The translations under genes were made by a program, and so were the position numbers. DNA of 64,000 nt, taken from the NCBI GenBank assembly GCA_036435485.1, contig CM071595.1:8298001-8362000 (forward strand). The letters are read 5' to 3'. This document shows, piece after piece, positions 10,783 through 20,326 of the stretch. The notes beneath the pieces were generated by a model. The model saw nothing but the letters and a program-made list of their open reading frames with translations. It did no database searches and was not told the origin of the DNA. The stretch is from Saposhnikovia divaricata (lineage: Eukaryota > Streptophyta > Magnoliopsida > Apiales > Apiaceae). The stretch's first letter is position 1, and the number at the start of each line of letters is the position of its first letter.

Positions 10783-11445
10783 CTAGGCTCCGGCCGAAGA
10801 TGCAATATTGTCCGAAGACGCATAAAAATGAAAATTATGCTATGGACAAACAAATAGATAGGCTCCGGCCGAAGATGCAATATTGTCCGAAGCGCATAAA
10901 AATGAAAATTATGCTAAGGACAAACAAATAGCTAGGCCCCGGCCAAAGATGCAATATTGTCCGAAGACGCATAAAAATGAAAATTATGCTAAGGACAAAT
11001 AAAGAGCTAGGCCGCGGCCGAAGATGCAATATTGTCCGAAGACGCATAAAAATGAAAATTATGCTAAGGACAAACAAATAGCTAGGCCGCGGTCGAAGAT
11101 GCAATATTGTCTGAAGACGCATAAAAATGAAAATTATGCTAAGGACAAACAAATAGCTAGGCTCCGGCCGAAGATGCAATATTGTCCGAAGACGCATAAA
11201 AATGAGAATTATGCTAAGGACAAACAAATAGCTAGGCTCCGGCCGAAGATGCAATATTGTCCGAAGACGCATAAAAATGAAAATTATGCTAAGGACAAAC
11301 AAATAGATAGGCTCCGGCCGAAGATGCAATATTGTCCGAAGACGCATAAAAATGAGAATTATGCTAAGGACAAACAAATAGCTAGGCTCCGGCCGAAGAT
11401 GCAATATTGTCCGAAGACGCATAAAAATGAAAATTATGCTAAGGA
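10783..11445 (+). repeat. 75-bp satellite array, block right of the gypsy insertion
   Basis: About 9 monomers that continue the left array after the CTAGG duplication. One monomer lacks an A at about 10894 (GAAGCGCAT instead of GAAGACGCAT). From 11024 the order of variants matches the haplotypes starting at 49208, 51214 and 56538 in the large array. The block ends abruptly after CTAAGGA at 11445, in mid-monomer, where copia-derived sequence begins. Confidence 0.97.
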
Positions 11446-12464
11446 ATTAATTTATGAACAGGAATTTCAACCCTGGCCGGAGCATTAACAGCGATTATAT
11501 GCGATTTTATAATAAGTCTGGAATCATTAAAAGCATCCGGCATTTGATTAGCAATATTTTGCATATGAATGATTCTTAAAACCTCAGATTCATATTGTTT
11601 AGTATGTGGATCAATAGCATTTAATCCTGATGCATTCCATGATAATTCAGAATTTAATTTATGCAAAACATTATCTCCCCCTAATGGAGGGAACACAGAC
11701 TCCTCAAAATGACAATCAACATAACGAGAAGTAAACACATCACCAGTTAACGGTTCAAGATATCTTATGATAGATGGTGAGTCAAAACCAACATATATGC
11801 CTACTCGTCTTTGTGGACCCATTTGGATCTCTGTGGGGGTGCAATGGGAACATACACGGCACAACCAAAAATCTTAAAATGAGAAATATCAAGAACTTGA
11901 CCGAGAACTAACTCATGAGGAGATTGTTTGTGGTAAGCAGATGGTCTTATCTTAATAATGTTTGATGCATGAAGTATTGCGTGACCCCAAATGGATGTTG
12001 GTAATTTGGTTCTTAAAAGTAAGGGACGTGTAATGAGTTGAAGTCTTTTAATTAGAGATTCTGCAAAGCCATTTTGTGTATGTACGTGAGCTACAGAGTG
12101 TTCGACTGAGATTCCTACTGACATACAATAATCATTGAAAGTTGCAGATGTAAATTCAGCAGCATTATCTAGTCGAACTGATTTAATGGGATGGTCTGGA
12201 AATTGGGCTCGCAATTTGATTATTTGAGCAAGTAGTTTGGCGAAGGCTGTATTTCGTGTAGAGAGTAGACAGACATGAGACCATCTAGTTGAGGCATCGA
12301 TTTGAACCATGAAATACCTGAATGGACCGGATGACGGATGAATAGGACCACAAATGTCACCTTGGATTCTTTCTAAGAAATTTGGAGACTCGGTTTGAAT
12401 TTTAACTGGAGATGGTCGAACAATTAGTTTTCCTAATGAACATGCTGAACAAGGAAGTTCATTA
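11446..12464 (-). pseudogene. Copia integrase core and C-terminal region (broken)
   Basis: Reading leftward from the CACTA junction: the C-X2-C half of the zinc finger (CSACSLGK), then the integrase core with the DD-E residues in QIDAST, RLDNAAEF and NGFAESLIKR, then the copia block IFGCAVYVP, then VGIYVGFDSPSIIRYLEP. The frame shifts near 11821-11824, where one A of an A run is missing, separating 11825-12464 from 11446-11830. The second part ends in PARVEIPVHKLI, a stretch that lies just before RT in intact copia elements. At 11445 it joins satellite DNA. The enzyme would insert element cDNA into chromosomes; this copy cannot. Confidence 0.9.
12462..12464. repeat. Target site duplication TTA of the CACTA element, left copy
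   Basis: TTA precedes CACTACACC at 12465 and TTA follows GGTGTAGTG at 17710-17712. A 3-bp duplication is the hallmark of CACTA (En/Spm) transposons. Taking out the element plus one TTA leaves the copia integrase reading frame continuous, which confirms both borders. Confidence 0.95.
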
Positions 12465-12484
12465 CACTACACCACAAATGGTCT
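12465..12484 (+). repeat. CACTA terminal inverted repeat, left
   Basis: CACTACACCACAAATGGTCT, exact inverted match to 17690-17709. The next ten bases (ATGGCAACAC) match the inverse of the right end (TTGCCAACAC) at eight positions. Confidence 0.95.
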
Positions 12485-12815
12485 ATGGCAACACCCAAAA
12501 TAAATGTTAAAAGTGCTGAAAAATGTTACCATAGGAGTTAAGGCAACACTTTTGTCAATTTTGAAGGTGTTGGGAATTTGCATGTGGGCTTAGAGGTTAA
12601 GCCAACACATTTTGTCAAAACTATGGCAACATCAACACGATGTTGCCTTAGGCACTTATGCCAACATTTCGTGCAAAATAGCAACACTATTTCCGGTGTT
12701 GGCATAAAGTCTATGGCAACATGGTCTACTCAACAGCAACACCTTTGCGATGTTGACATATAGCCTATGCCAACATATTTGTCCCTCTACAGCAACACCT
12801 GTTGATATAATTTCT
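12485..12815. repeat. CACTA left subterminal repeats
   Basis: More than ten copies, in both orientations, of a short unit GGCAACAC, GCAACAT or GTGTTGGCAT, often preceded by CTA or TTA (for example CTATGGCAACA, CTTATGCCAACAT). The unit extends the motif at the inner edge of the terminal repeat. The short frame at 12578-12763 is a by-product of the repeats. Confidence 0.85.
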
Positions 12816-13604
12816 GAAAATTTATATTTTAATTATTTTTTTGAATTTTGTTTTACTTGTGAAATTCTTCAAGTTTTCAAAAATACAATAAAAAATTAAC
12901 GCAAGTCAAGGTAAACTAAAATATAATTTGAATAAATCAAATTTATAAAACTAAAATATATCACTAATTCCTTTACAAAAAATTACTAAATACACAAGTC
13001 AAATCATTATACAATTAAATCTACACTCCATTTTAAACTCCATTTTAACTAGTTGTAGAGTGGCTTTCTGCTTTCTCCAGTTATATCCATCTTCCGATGG
13101 TTTTTCAGGCAGTTTACTATGGGGACTCCCTTCTTGAACAGATTGCAATGCTTGAACCCCAATATCAGGGTTCCTACGCAAATTTGTGTTACAATTACGT
13201 CATTATATCTTAAAATTACGTCAACTGAAGTAATCGTCCGATGTGATCTGTAAACAGTTGTGTTCCTGGAAGTCCCCTGCTTGCCTCTATTGCAAGGCAT
13301 TCCAGTAGGTCATCTCCAGCTTGCTCTGTTGTTTACCCCTCTGTCTTTGTTAACATATTAGTACATCATGGTTGGCCCTTCTCCCTTCAGCTGTTTGCTG
13401 ACGAAGGTGGTCTCGGCACTTGTGAACTAAAGATTGGATCCCTGCAGTTTTAATACGTTAAAGCTTAAAACCTATTTTACTATCTGCTCATGTAGAGTAC
13501 GATAGGTACCATAAACATGCATGAAATTTTGTTGGAGAATTATTGATACATTACAGTCAAACCAACTCATTAAGCACTGTAACCACAGTTAAGTTTCAAC
13601 TTAC
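12816..13604. other. CACTA interior, no gene recognised
   Basis: AT-rich to about 13020, then mixed composition. No domain was recognised on either strand. The minus-strand stretch just left of the kinase exon (13300-13600) may hold the next kinase intron or 3' sequence, but no exon could be supported. Confidence 0.5.
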
Positions 13605-13981
13605 GTCTGCCAGCATTTGCAGATGATATCTGCAATAGCAGGATCTATGTCATCTGGAATGTCAAGACGCCAATGTTGAAATCCAACAGCTCCAACAACT
13701 TGTATAGGGTTCAATCCTCCCCAAGGTTGTTGCAAAGTACATAGTTCCCATAATATTACACTATAACTATAAACATCGCACCTGTCATTCACCAGTTTAA
13801 CTGTAAAGTCAAAAATAGTCCACATAAATTGATGTAGATACTAGTACACACCGACATTTGCTCTATATACAATTAAAATCACAAAGTAATTAAAAACATT
13901 CAACAAGAAATTAAGGTAAGGCGGGCCATACTTCTCATTTGATGGTTCATTTCGAAGTACCTCTGGAGCCATCCACTCGGC
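13605..13981 (-). pseudogene. Captured fragment of a Raf-like (CTR1/EDR1-type) protein kinase, two exons
   Basis: Exon A (13932-13981) encodes AEWMAPEVLRNEPSNEK, the activation-segment end of a Raf-like plant MAPKKK (APE motif, subdomain VIII). A 150-bp intron (13782-13931) with GT...AG ends follows. Exon B (13605-13781) carries the subdomain IX region, CDVYSYSVILWEL, then LQQPWGGLNP, RLDIPDDIDP and CKCWQT, and ends at a consensus donor AC|GTAAGT. Joining A and B at these sites keeps the frame. Oddities: Ser replaces the Gly of the usual DVYS(F/Y)G, and Cys replaces the usual Arg before KCW. The ATP-binding and catalytic loops are missing, so it is a dead fragment inside the CACTA element. 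Confidence 0.85.
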
Positions 13982-14053
13982 CTGCATATACCATGTGAGC
14001 ACTAGACTATGCATTGCAGTCCTAGGATAACATAGTAAACCCAGAATTATCAA

Positions 14054-15700
14054 TTGACCTAAACTTTGATAAAAGTCTTGTTGTAAACATATTGTTGTAA
14101 ACTAGTTGATAAAAGTCTTGTTGTCATTTATTACAGAGGGAGGGATTCCCTTTTGGTTGAACACTGGGTCATGAAAAACAGGATCTGGGTTCTCTCCCTA
14201 CTGATACTTGTAGGAAGAAATTGCATCAGGCATGCCTTCCCTTGAAGTAACCATGTGAGCTTTCAGCATCCTGGCAGTAATAGATCATATAGGACATTAG
14301 TTTGAATTCGGACACCATTATCTTCGCATGCTAAATTTGATAAGATTCAAAGACTATACCAAAACTAACTTTAGATTTCGAAACAAGGCTCATACTACCA
14401 GCTGTTCAATATAGAAACCTAAAAAACAGCACATAATGTAAATATTCTATAAAATGCGAAAATTTGTAATTATGATTAGATGCTTATAAGGGATATAATT
14501 TAATATCAAAGGCAGCCTAAAAGCTACCAACCAAGGAATAAAACTGTCATGTGTTAAATACTGACAATGAAACTTTAATGTCAAAAAAACTACAATACAA
14601 TAAACAACTGGTTCTACGGACTTTGATCGTCCATCCTGATCACTCTTTATCACCGAAGACTCCTCAGATTTTTTAACCTGCATAATAAATAATTATGAGG
14701 ATTACAACCAGTTAAGTGATTGGAAAAATAATCAGAAAAAATAAAAAAAAAATAGATCTGGCACAAGAATTGAATCAGAGAACATATTCCAAAGTTCCAC
14801 TATCTGTGAAAGAAACACCTCTGGCAGCTCTAAATACATTTCCTTTTGGTAGGAATACAGGATTTTGGCAGGAAATCTCACCTTCATATTATGACAACAG
14901 AAGATTTCACTCATAAAATTACAGAATACTGTAAAATTACAGAAGATTTGCGCTTGTTGGCAATGTCTGACGCCCACTGCCGAGATACTTTAAACAATTC
15001 TCCAGGGGACACAATGGCATCAATAAGCCCTAGATTCCTTCCTTCTTCGACGTTATTGATTTAGAATACTGTGAAAAGACTTTGGTCATTTAACCTAAAC
15101 AACTATTTGCAGAACATTAGCAAGACCAAATTATCACATTGTGGTCAGGTAACAAAATTTATGTGGGAATGGGAGAGGCAATCAGTCATAAAATTACAAT
15201 ATGCTAAGAAGAATCAATATTTTCATAGATGCATCATCACATTTTGAAGATAAAATCTTGTTACTATAAAGTTTTTTCATGAACTGCATGCCAGTGCCAA
15301 GTATATTCCCCTCTAATAGATAAAAGATTTAGACGAAATAATGTTTGCCGTGGTGACCTATTCTTAACTGACGAGTTGCTAGGAGGGGCTTGTATCTGCA
15401 GTGCGCAATAGATGACATTGGTTCACACAAATGAAAACTTAAGATTGAAAAGACATTTCACACACACAAAAAAAGGGAAAAAATGACAAAGATATGATCA
15501 TCTAAAGAAGCGTCTAGGGAAGGGAGGAAAGATGAAAGAAAAGAAAAGAAGCATCGACTACTAAAGGGCCTAGATCAGTAAAAAGAAGTCTCATGTGCTA
15601 TTTTAAGCTATTAGTCAATCTGAATCGTCTAAGGAAGATAAACAAACCTACACTATTAGATACTCACACATTAGCTGCACAATATTTTAAAGTTCAGCTA
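14054..15700. other. CACTA interior, nothing recognised
   Basis: About 1.6 kb of AT-rich sequence between the kinase fragment and the ARM-repeat fragment. Short frames exist (for example 14447-14683 minus, 14846-15064 plus), but none has a recognisable domain or convincing splice context. It is probably intronic or intergenic DNA captured with the neighbouring fragments. Confidence 0.5.
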
Positions 15701-15708
15701 TAGACTAC

Positions 15709-16008
15709 ATGGATATGACTCTACCTCCTCTTGTAGTTTCTTCAGGCTTTCTTCCAGTTAGGCCTTTGCTGGAATCACTGATTCACATCTCTAATGAAGT
15801 TGCATCAATTGAAAAGTTTCCGGTTGTAACAGCACTTTTTAACCTTGCAGTTTATAATGTAAACAAGGCAAGTGTGGTGGTTTCCGGGGCCATTCCGTTG
15901 CTCATTGATCTATTGATGGATGACAAGGCAAGTATAACTGATGATGCCTTGGCAGTGCTTGCACTTCTTTTGGGGTGCTCTGAAGCATTTGCTGGTAAAT
16001 TTCTATAA
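15709..16008 (+). pseudogene. Captured fragment of an ARM-repeat (plant U-box type) protein
   Basis: A 99-codon frame whose middle reads VTALFNLAVYNVNKASVVVS, then GAIPLLIDLLMDDK, then DDALAVLALLLGCSE. This is the armadillo-repeat pattern of plant U-box E3 ligases, closest in memory to PUB4-like proteins. Homology is clear from about residue 30 to 93; the last residues before the stop run into other sequence. There is no U-box and no complete ARM array, so it is a gene piece carried by the CACTA element. It lies on the opposite strand to the AAA fragment and converges with it, with about 90 bp between them, so the two came from separate captures or a rearrangement. Confidence 0.78.
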
Positions 16009-16097
16009 TACAAGGCATATTCAAGCAATAATGAAACCAAATAAGGCAAAAAATCGGTGATTTTGTAAAAGATTGAATACAGAATCATATAGCATAC

Positions 16098-16732
16098 CAG
16101 CAGTCCCTGTCAGCAAAATGGCCCTACTAGCAGGGGAGAGATTCCTGGTGTGCCTAGAAACATCCAGGTGTTTGAGATGAACATATGCTGCACTTGTTAG
16201 CAACATTTGTGTCCGCTCACTGTCAATTTCATCAACAAAACAAGATTAGAATAATCTTCATATACAACATGAATACTTTGCATCAAAAGACCTATAAATC
16301 CATATCAAGACTAGTTCTCTTATCAACCTACATTATGAAAACAATATTTACAAAATTTAAGTACCGATTATAAACAGAATAACGTGTCATCGGATATACG
16401 AAAGGTGAATATCGAAAAATAAATAAAATAAAGCCGATGATTGTTTACAAGTACAACCTGAGATAATAAGGAAAGACCTCAAAGGTGACATTGATTTCTT
16501 TACCATCTTGAACTAACCGCGAAAGCTCCTGCTCAATCTGATCACCGGTATCTCCAGGGAGGGGAGCATTAGCTCCTTTACATTTACTCACAGTTTGTCC
16601 TGAGGCCAAACCAAGGCCTACCCCTACCCCTACGCTCAATGCTGATATAAGAATATGCTTCTGAACTACTGAATTATTGACTCTAACAGAAGCTCGATAA
16701 TAGTATTTGCCCATATTGCCATCTCTAGACAA
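16098..16732 (-). pseudogene. Captured 5' fragment of a DAA1-like AAA ATPase gene, two exons
   Basis: First exon (about 16458-16732) encodes QKHILISALSVGVGVGLGLA followed by DQIEQELSRLV and FEVFPYYL, the N-terminal pattern of the plant AAA ATPase family that includes Arabidopsis DAA1 (At1g64110), as remembered. A 238-bp intron (16220-16457) has GT...AG ends. The second exon (16098-16219) encodes LLTSAAYVHLKH, HTRNLSPASRAILL and the start of TGTAG, and ends at G|GTATGC. Splicing keeps the frame, so genomic DNA rather than cDNA was captured. The rest of the AAA module is missing. The residues upstream of the QKH block may not belong to the original gene. Confidence 0.82.
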
Positions 16733-17524
16733 ATAAGGTCATTACCTGACTTGACTGGACCCGATGTGAAGAGCTCAGAGCATATGGCATCAACAGGGAT
16801 TGCCTGGCAGCTGTCTAGGTTTCACTATGTCCTGTAATTCATATGTAAAAACTTATAGCTACTAGATCAGCCATTACAAATCCATTCGAAAAATGTTTGT
16901 TCTGAGAGTTCTGTTGGGAAAATAAAATTACATTTTGACTTCCCAACTATTAGTAGCATAAGCATACAAATAAAATAATAGAGAGAGAGAGCAGAGAGGG
17001 GGGAGAGATATACAAAGAGAGAGACGAAGGGAAGAGAGGGGGGAGACATAGAGAGATAGAGAGGGGAAAAAGAGGTCAAACCAAGCAAAAAATATGCAAA
17101 TCGAAGCATACAAATAGAGATTTATTTGTACCACAAATTGATATCAAATACTTCCAAACACAAACCATGCTTCGATTAACTCTAATTGAATTCTTTAACC
17201 AAACTTTGATTAACCTAGCATAAACCCTAATTGAATTCTTGAACCAAATTTCGACACCCATCTCGAATCATCTTTGAACCCTAATTGAATTAGTGAGAGA
17301 GCGAGTGGCAGAAGAACAGTAATAGAAATGCGAAAGAAGTGAGAGATGAAAGCGGAGAGAGATGAGAGTGTGAACGGAGTGAGAGAGATGAGAGTGAGAT
17401 GTTTTCATTGTTTATTTTGTTTTAATTCCTGAGCGGGTGTTTAACTTAGACCGAATATTTGAGCGGGCTTTTTATTTCATTAATAGCGGGCTTCTTCCCC
17501 CTTTTTTTTTTACATTTTTTCAAG
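16733..17524. other. CACTA interior with GA-rich stretches, no gene recognised
   Basis: Two purine-rich stretches (about 16978-17072 and 17290-17400, GAGA-type) and, between them, repeated TTTGATTAAC / CTAATTGAATTCTT phrases (17165-17290). GAGA tracts and this position just upstream of the AAA fragment would suit a captured promoter or 5' UTR of that gene, but this is a guess. Confidence 0.5.
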
Positions 17525-17689
17525 TATCTAAGGCAACACTCGTTCATGTGTTGGCATTGAGTACTAAAATGAATCTAAGGCAACATGAATGGCAACATCC
17601 GGTTATGATGTTGGCTTATATCAAATTTATTCATTTTTAGCACCTAAGGCAACATTTAACGTGGCAACATCAATTTTCAGTGTTGGCAA
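17525..17689. repeat. CACTA right subterminal repeats
   Basis: Repeated AAGGCAACAC/T and GTGTTGGC motifs in both orientations, matching those of the left end (12485-12815). Confidence 0.85.
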
Positions 17690-17709
17690 AGACCATTTGT
17701 GGTGTAGTG
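17690..17709 (-). repeat. CACTA terminal inverted repeat, right
   Basis: Plus strand reads AGACCATTTGTGGTGTAGTG, the exact inverse of 12465-12484. TTA follows at 17710-17712. Confidence 0.95.
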
Positions 17710-18263
17710 TTATGTGGAATGACCTTTTGTTCTTTAAGGGGATGTCCTATAGAATTTTCAATAATACGACGCATCATACATACTCCTGGATGACCAAGTC
17801 TTTCATGCCAAAGGGTGAATGATTTTGGGTCTATGATTTTTGGAATGGTGATACTATGAGACTCAATGACTCTAATTTGAGTAGCATATAATCCAGAAGA
17901 TATTGGCTGTAATTTTTCTAAGATTTTCTTTTGTCTTGAAAAGGTTGAAGTGGTAAGGAGATATTCCTTTTTATTCTCACTAGTAGTTTCTACGTGAAAA
18001 CCATTAAGACGAATGTCTTTAAAACTCAAAAGATTTCTAGTGGATTTACTAGAATATAAAGCATTATGTACATGAATTTGTGTCTCGTTTGGTAGGATAA
18101 AACTAGCTTTCCCAAAACCCTCTATTATATTTGAAGTGCCCGAAATGGTCCAGACATGTGAGTTGGTTTTAGTCAATTGTGAAAAATATTTCTGATTTTG
18201 TAGAATTGTGTGAGTGGTGGCGCAATCAGCAATGCATATATCTCCCATATATATAATGTGCAC
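17710..18263 (-). pseudogene. Copia protease and GAG-pre-integrase region
   Basis: The reading frame runs from 18263 leftward. It opens with the protease active-site region (IADCATTHTIL, with the catalytic Asp kept), followed by the usual VWTISGTSNIIEGFG and NALYSSKSTRNLLSF blocks. The GAG-pre-integrase domain follows, with WHERLGHPG (the two His of the integrase zinc finger). The CACTA element then interrupts the frame before the Cys pair, which lies at about 12430-12455. Within this stretch the frame is open. It is separated from gag by about 120 bp of non-coding sequence (18264-18382), so pol may have been expressed from its own start or by splicing. Confidence 0.88.
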
Positions 18264-18382
18264 AAATATAAGTGAACAATAATTTTATTAAAGCAAACCC
18301 AAGTTCATAAAACAAGTACATTAAAACATGAAATCGAAGCAAATACATAAGACACAAGCCTTTAAAGCGATACATATAAGAA

Positions 18383-19410
18383 CTAGTCATCTAAGCCGTA
18401 GTAAAGATTAGCATTATTATTAAGTCCATTTGCAGTCTTGTTGATTGTTTCATCATTAAAACTAGCCAAATTTGTTTCCACCCTTTTCCCGTTCTGCTTT
18501 TTAAATGACTCGTAAAGATCTACAAGATGTCTAGGTGTGTGAAAAGTACGAGTCCAATGCCCATGAGCCCCACATCTAAAACATATATCTCTAGTATCTC
18601 CTTCCTGTGGTGCCTTCCTTTTATTTGACACCTCATTTTGCCACTTCTGGTGACTAGAGTTGTTGTAGCCATCACGCTGCCACTTCAGGGGGGCCAGAGT
18701 TATACTGATTTCGAAATCGCCCACGAAAATTTCCACGTCCACGATTTCGTCCATAACCTCATCCTCCTCTATGCCCTTTCCCACGCTCATTCTTCCGGAA
18801 TGACGTGTTATGTACTTCAGGTAACTGGGAGGAGCCTGTGGGACGTATCTAATGATTTTTCAGCAACAACTCATTATTTTTCTCAGCTACAAGAAGGAGA
18901 GATATCAGCTCACTATATTTCTGGAAATTGCGTTCCTTGTATTGTTGTGCCAAAATCATAGTGTTGGGATGAAAGGTCGAAAGGGTCTTTTCAATCATTT
19001 CAACATCAGTAACTTTCTCACCACACAGGATTAGTTTTGAGCTTATTTTGAACAAGGCAGAATTATATTCAGCAACAGATTTAAAATCTTGTAACCTTAA
19101 ATTGATCCAGTCATAACGAGCATGTGGCAGATGGACAAGTTTTTGGTGGTCAAACCTATCTTTGAGATTGGTCCAAAGAGTGAGTGGATTTTTGACTGTG
19201 AGGTATTCAGATTTTAAGTTTTCATGAATGTGGTGCCTAAGAAAAATAATTGCTTTGGCATTTTGTTCAACAGTTGGGGTTTTTCCTGTTTCTATGGTAT
19301 CCTTTAGCCCGTTGGCACTAAGGTGTAATTCCGCATCGAGTACCAAAGACAAATAATTATCCCCAGACACATCCAAAGCAAAAAAAATCTAATTTTGCAA
19401 GATTCGCCAT
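18383..19410 (-). pseudogene. Copia gag with zinc knuckle (broken)
   Basis: The probable original start is the ATG at 19408-19410 (MANLAKLDF), followed by a one-base expansion of a T run (19380-19387) that shifts the frame. The main part (18849-19376) is a UBN2-type copia gag: LVLDAELHL, NPLTLWTNLKDRF, ARYDWINLRLQDFKSVAEYN, LLVAEKNNELLL. A TAG stop at 18849-18851 stands where CAG (Gln) is plausible. A further frameshift in the Gly/Arg-rich linker near 18700 leads to the zinc knuckle CFRCGAHGHWTRTF, whose last Cys is Phe. It cannot make a functional capsid protein. Confidence 0.88.
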
Positions 19411-19756
19411 TCTGAACGCAAAATAAATATTTAAAACATGGTATAACAAATATGGCATGTTAAACATAAATAATTAACACATACATACAATTATAATTAT
19501 AACATATAATGACATACTTTATTTAAAAGTTACGATGGTATAGCCAGCTAATTTATTTAAAATTTACGATGGCATAGCCAGCCAGAAACTTTATAATAAT
19601 ATTCATAGTGCAACAATTTTAATATATTAAAGAGTAATATAAACAAGGAAATTATAACCATATTTATAAGTAAAAATAGAGCGTACCTCCTTCGTTAATA
19701 AAAATTATTTGAGCAGTACCTTCTTCCTTAATAAACAAAACTTACTCGGGCAGAGA
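19411..19756 (-). other. Copia 5' leader with a short tandem duplication
   Basis: AT-rich untranslated leader between the LTR and gag. It contains a 31-bp direct repeat at 19518-19548 and 19552-19582, offset 34 bp, with two differences (both contain TACGATGG and ATAGCCAGC). No coding sequence was recognised. Confidence 0.7.
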
Positions 19757-19771
19757 CTCGTGCTGATAACG
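19757..19771 (-). other. Probable primer binding region of the minus-strand copia element
   Basis: On the minus strand the LTR ends CATAACA and is followed by CGTTATCAGCACGAG, the expected place for a primer binding site. The motif TTATCAGCACGA is familiar after plant copia LTRs, but no tRNA is assigned here with confidence. Confidence 0.5.
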
Positions 19772-19950
19772 TGTTATGAATTACAAGTATAAATATTATA
19801 TGTATTAACCTTCTAACTTTATAACTGTATGTATATAAAGATACGGCAAAGAATTGATATGATAGAAAGCTGATAGAAAAGTAACAGGTGCTCTTTGTGC
19901 TACTCCTTTTTGTGTACTCATTAAAATGAATTACAAGATCTATTTATAGT
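19772..19950 (-). repeat. Partial 5' LTR of the minus-strand copia element
   Basis: Starts TGTTATGAATTAC on the plus strand (so it ends ...CATAACA in element orientation) and runs to 19950, where the second copia element begins. It keeps a minus-strand TATA box (TATAAATA, 19941-19948). The upstream (promoter) part of the LTR is not in the window and should lie beyond the end of the inserted elements. Confidence 0.75.
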
Positions 19951-20246
19951 TGTTGAAAGTTTGACCCTCATCTCAAGATTAATGCTTAATCTAGATGTTT
20001 CCAGAAGTTTTCTTAAGTATGATTAATCCTGTATACATTGAACCTAAGTTGTTAGAAACAGTGTATGAGACCACTAGTATTCTACAACTTCTAAAATGTA
20101 ATTTTTGCAGAATTTTCTAGATCTCTATCTTGAGGATCATACATTGTACTATAAAAAGGAATATCATGTAATGCATTTGATATGAAGAAATTAGTTTAAT
20201 ACGTTCTTCTTTAGTTCTTAAAAATAATATATTTCCTTTTCCAACA
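19951..20246 (+). repeat. 5' LTR of the plus-strand copia element
   Basis: 296 bp, beginning TGTTGAAAG and ending TTCCAACA, a TGTTG...CAACA inverted end. The end is fixed by the primer site that follows. The start is inferred from the inverted ends and from where the minus-strand LTR stops. Confidence 0.78.
20149..20159 (+). promoter_or_regulatory. TATA box of the plus-strand copia LTR
   Basis: CTATAAAAAGG, about 98 bp before the LTR end, a normal place for a copia promoter. Confidence 0.65.
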
Positions 20247-20248
20247 AG

Positions 20249-20262
20249 TGGTATCAAAGAGC
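20249..20262 (+). other. Primer binding site, initiator tRNA-Met type
   Basis: TGGTATCAAAGAGC, two bases after the LTR. It differs by one base from the TGGTATCAGAGC complement of the plant initiator tRNA-Met 3' end that most plant copia elements use. Confidence 0.85.
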
Positions 20263-20326
20263 ACAAGTCGATCCATTTGGGCACAAACCTTCTCTGCACT
20301 ATAACAACGTTCAATATCATTCTTCC

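Larger units (their letters stand above)
12465..17709. mobile_element. Non-autonomous CACTA (En/Spm) transposon carrying captured gene fragments (5245 bp)
   Basis: Terminal inverted repeats begin CACTACACCACAAATGGTCT and are perfect over 20 bp; similarity continues to about 30 bp. The element is flanked by TTA duplications. Both ends carry dense subterminal copies of GGCAACAC/T and its complement, the kind of array bound by the TNPA-type protein in En/Spm. No TNP2-like transposase was recognised. The inside instead holds parts of at least three unrelated plant genes: Raf-like kinase (minus), ARM-repeat/U-box family (plus), and DAA1-like AAA ATPase (minus). Two keep splice sites. This is gene capture of the Pack-CACTA kind. 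Confidence 0.93.
11446..19950 (-). mobile_element. Degenerate minus-strand Ty1/copia retrotransposon, left-truncated and interrupted
   Basis: In reverse orientation: partial 5' LTR (19772-19950), leader, gag (18383-19410), protease and GAG-pre-integrase (17710-18263), then integrase (11446-12464). A CACTA element at 12465-17709 splits the integrase zinc-finger region. Reverse transcriptase, RNase H and the 3' LTR are absent; the copy ends at the satellite junction just after the integrase C-terminal region. There are several frameshifts and a stop. The 5' LTR is itself cut by another copia element at 19951. It is the oldest layer of the nest. Copia is recognised from domain order (gag, PR, IN before RT) and motifs. 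Confidence 0.92.

Noticed and set aside
12578..12763. 61-codon frame in the CACTA left end
   Set aside because: It consists of the subterminal GGCAACA repeats.
13605..16732. Functional kinase, U-box or AAA ATPase gene
   Set aside because: Each is a short fragment without key domains, lies inside a transposon, and is in mixed orientation; the kinase and ATPase parts stop at intron borders.
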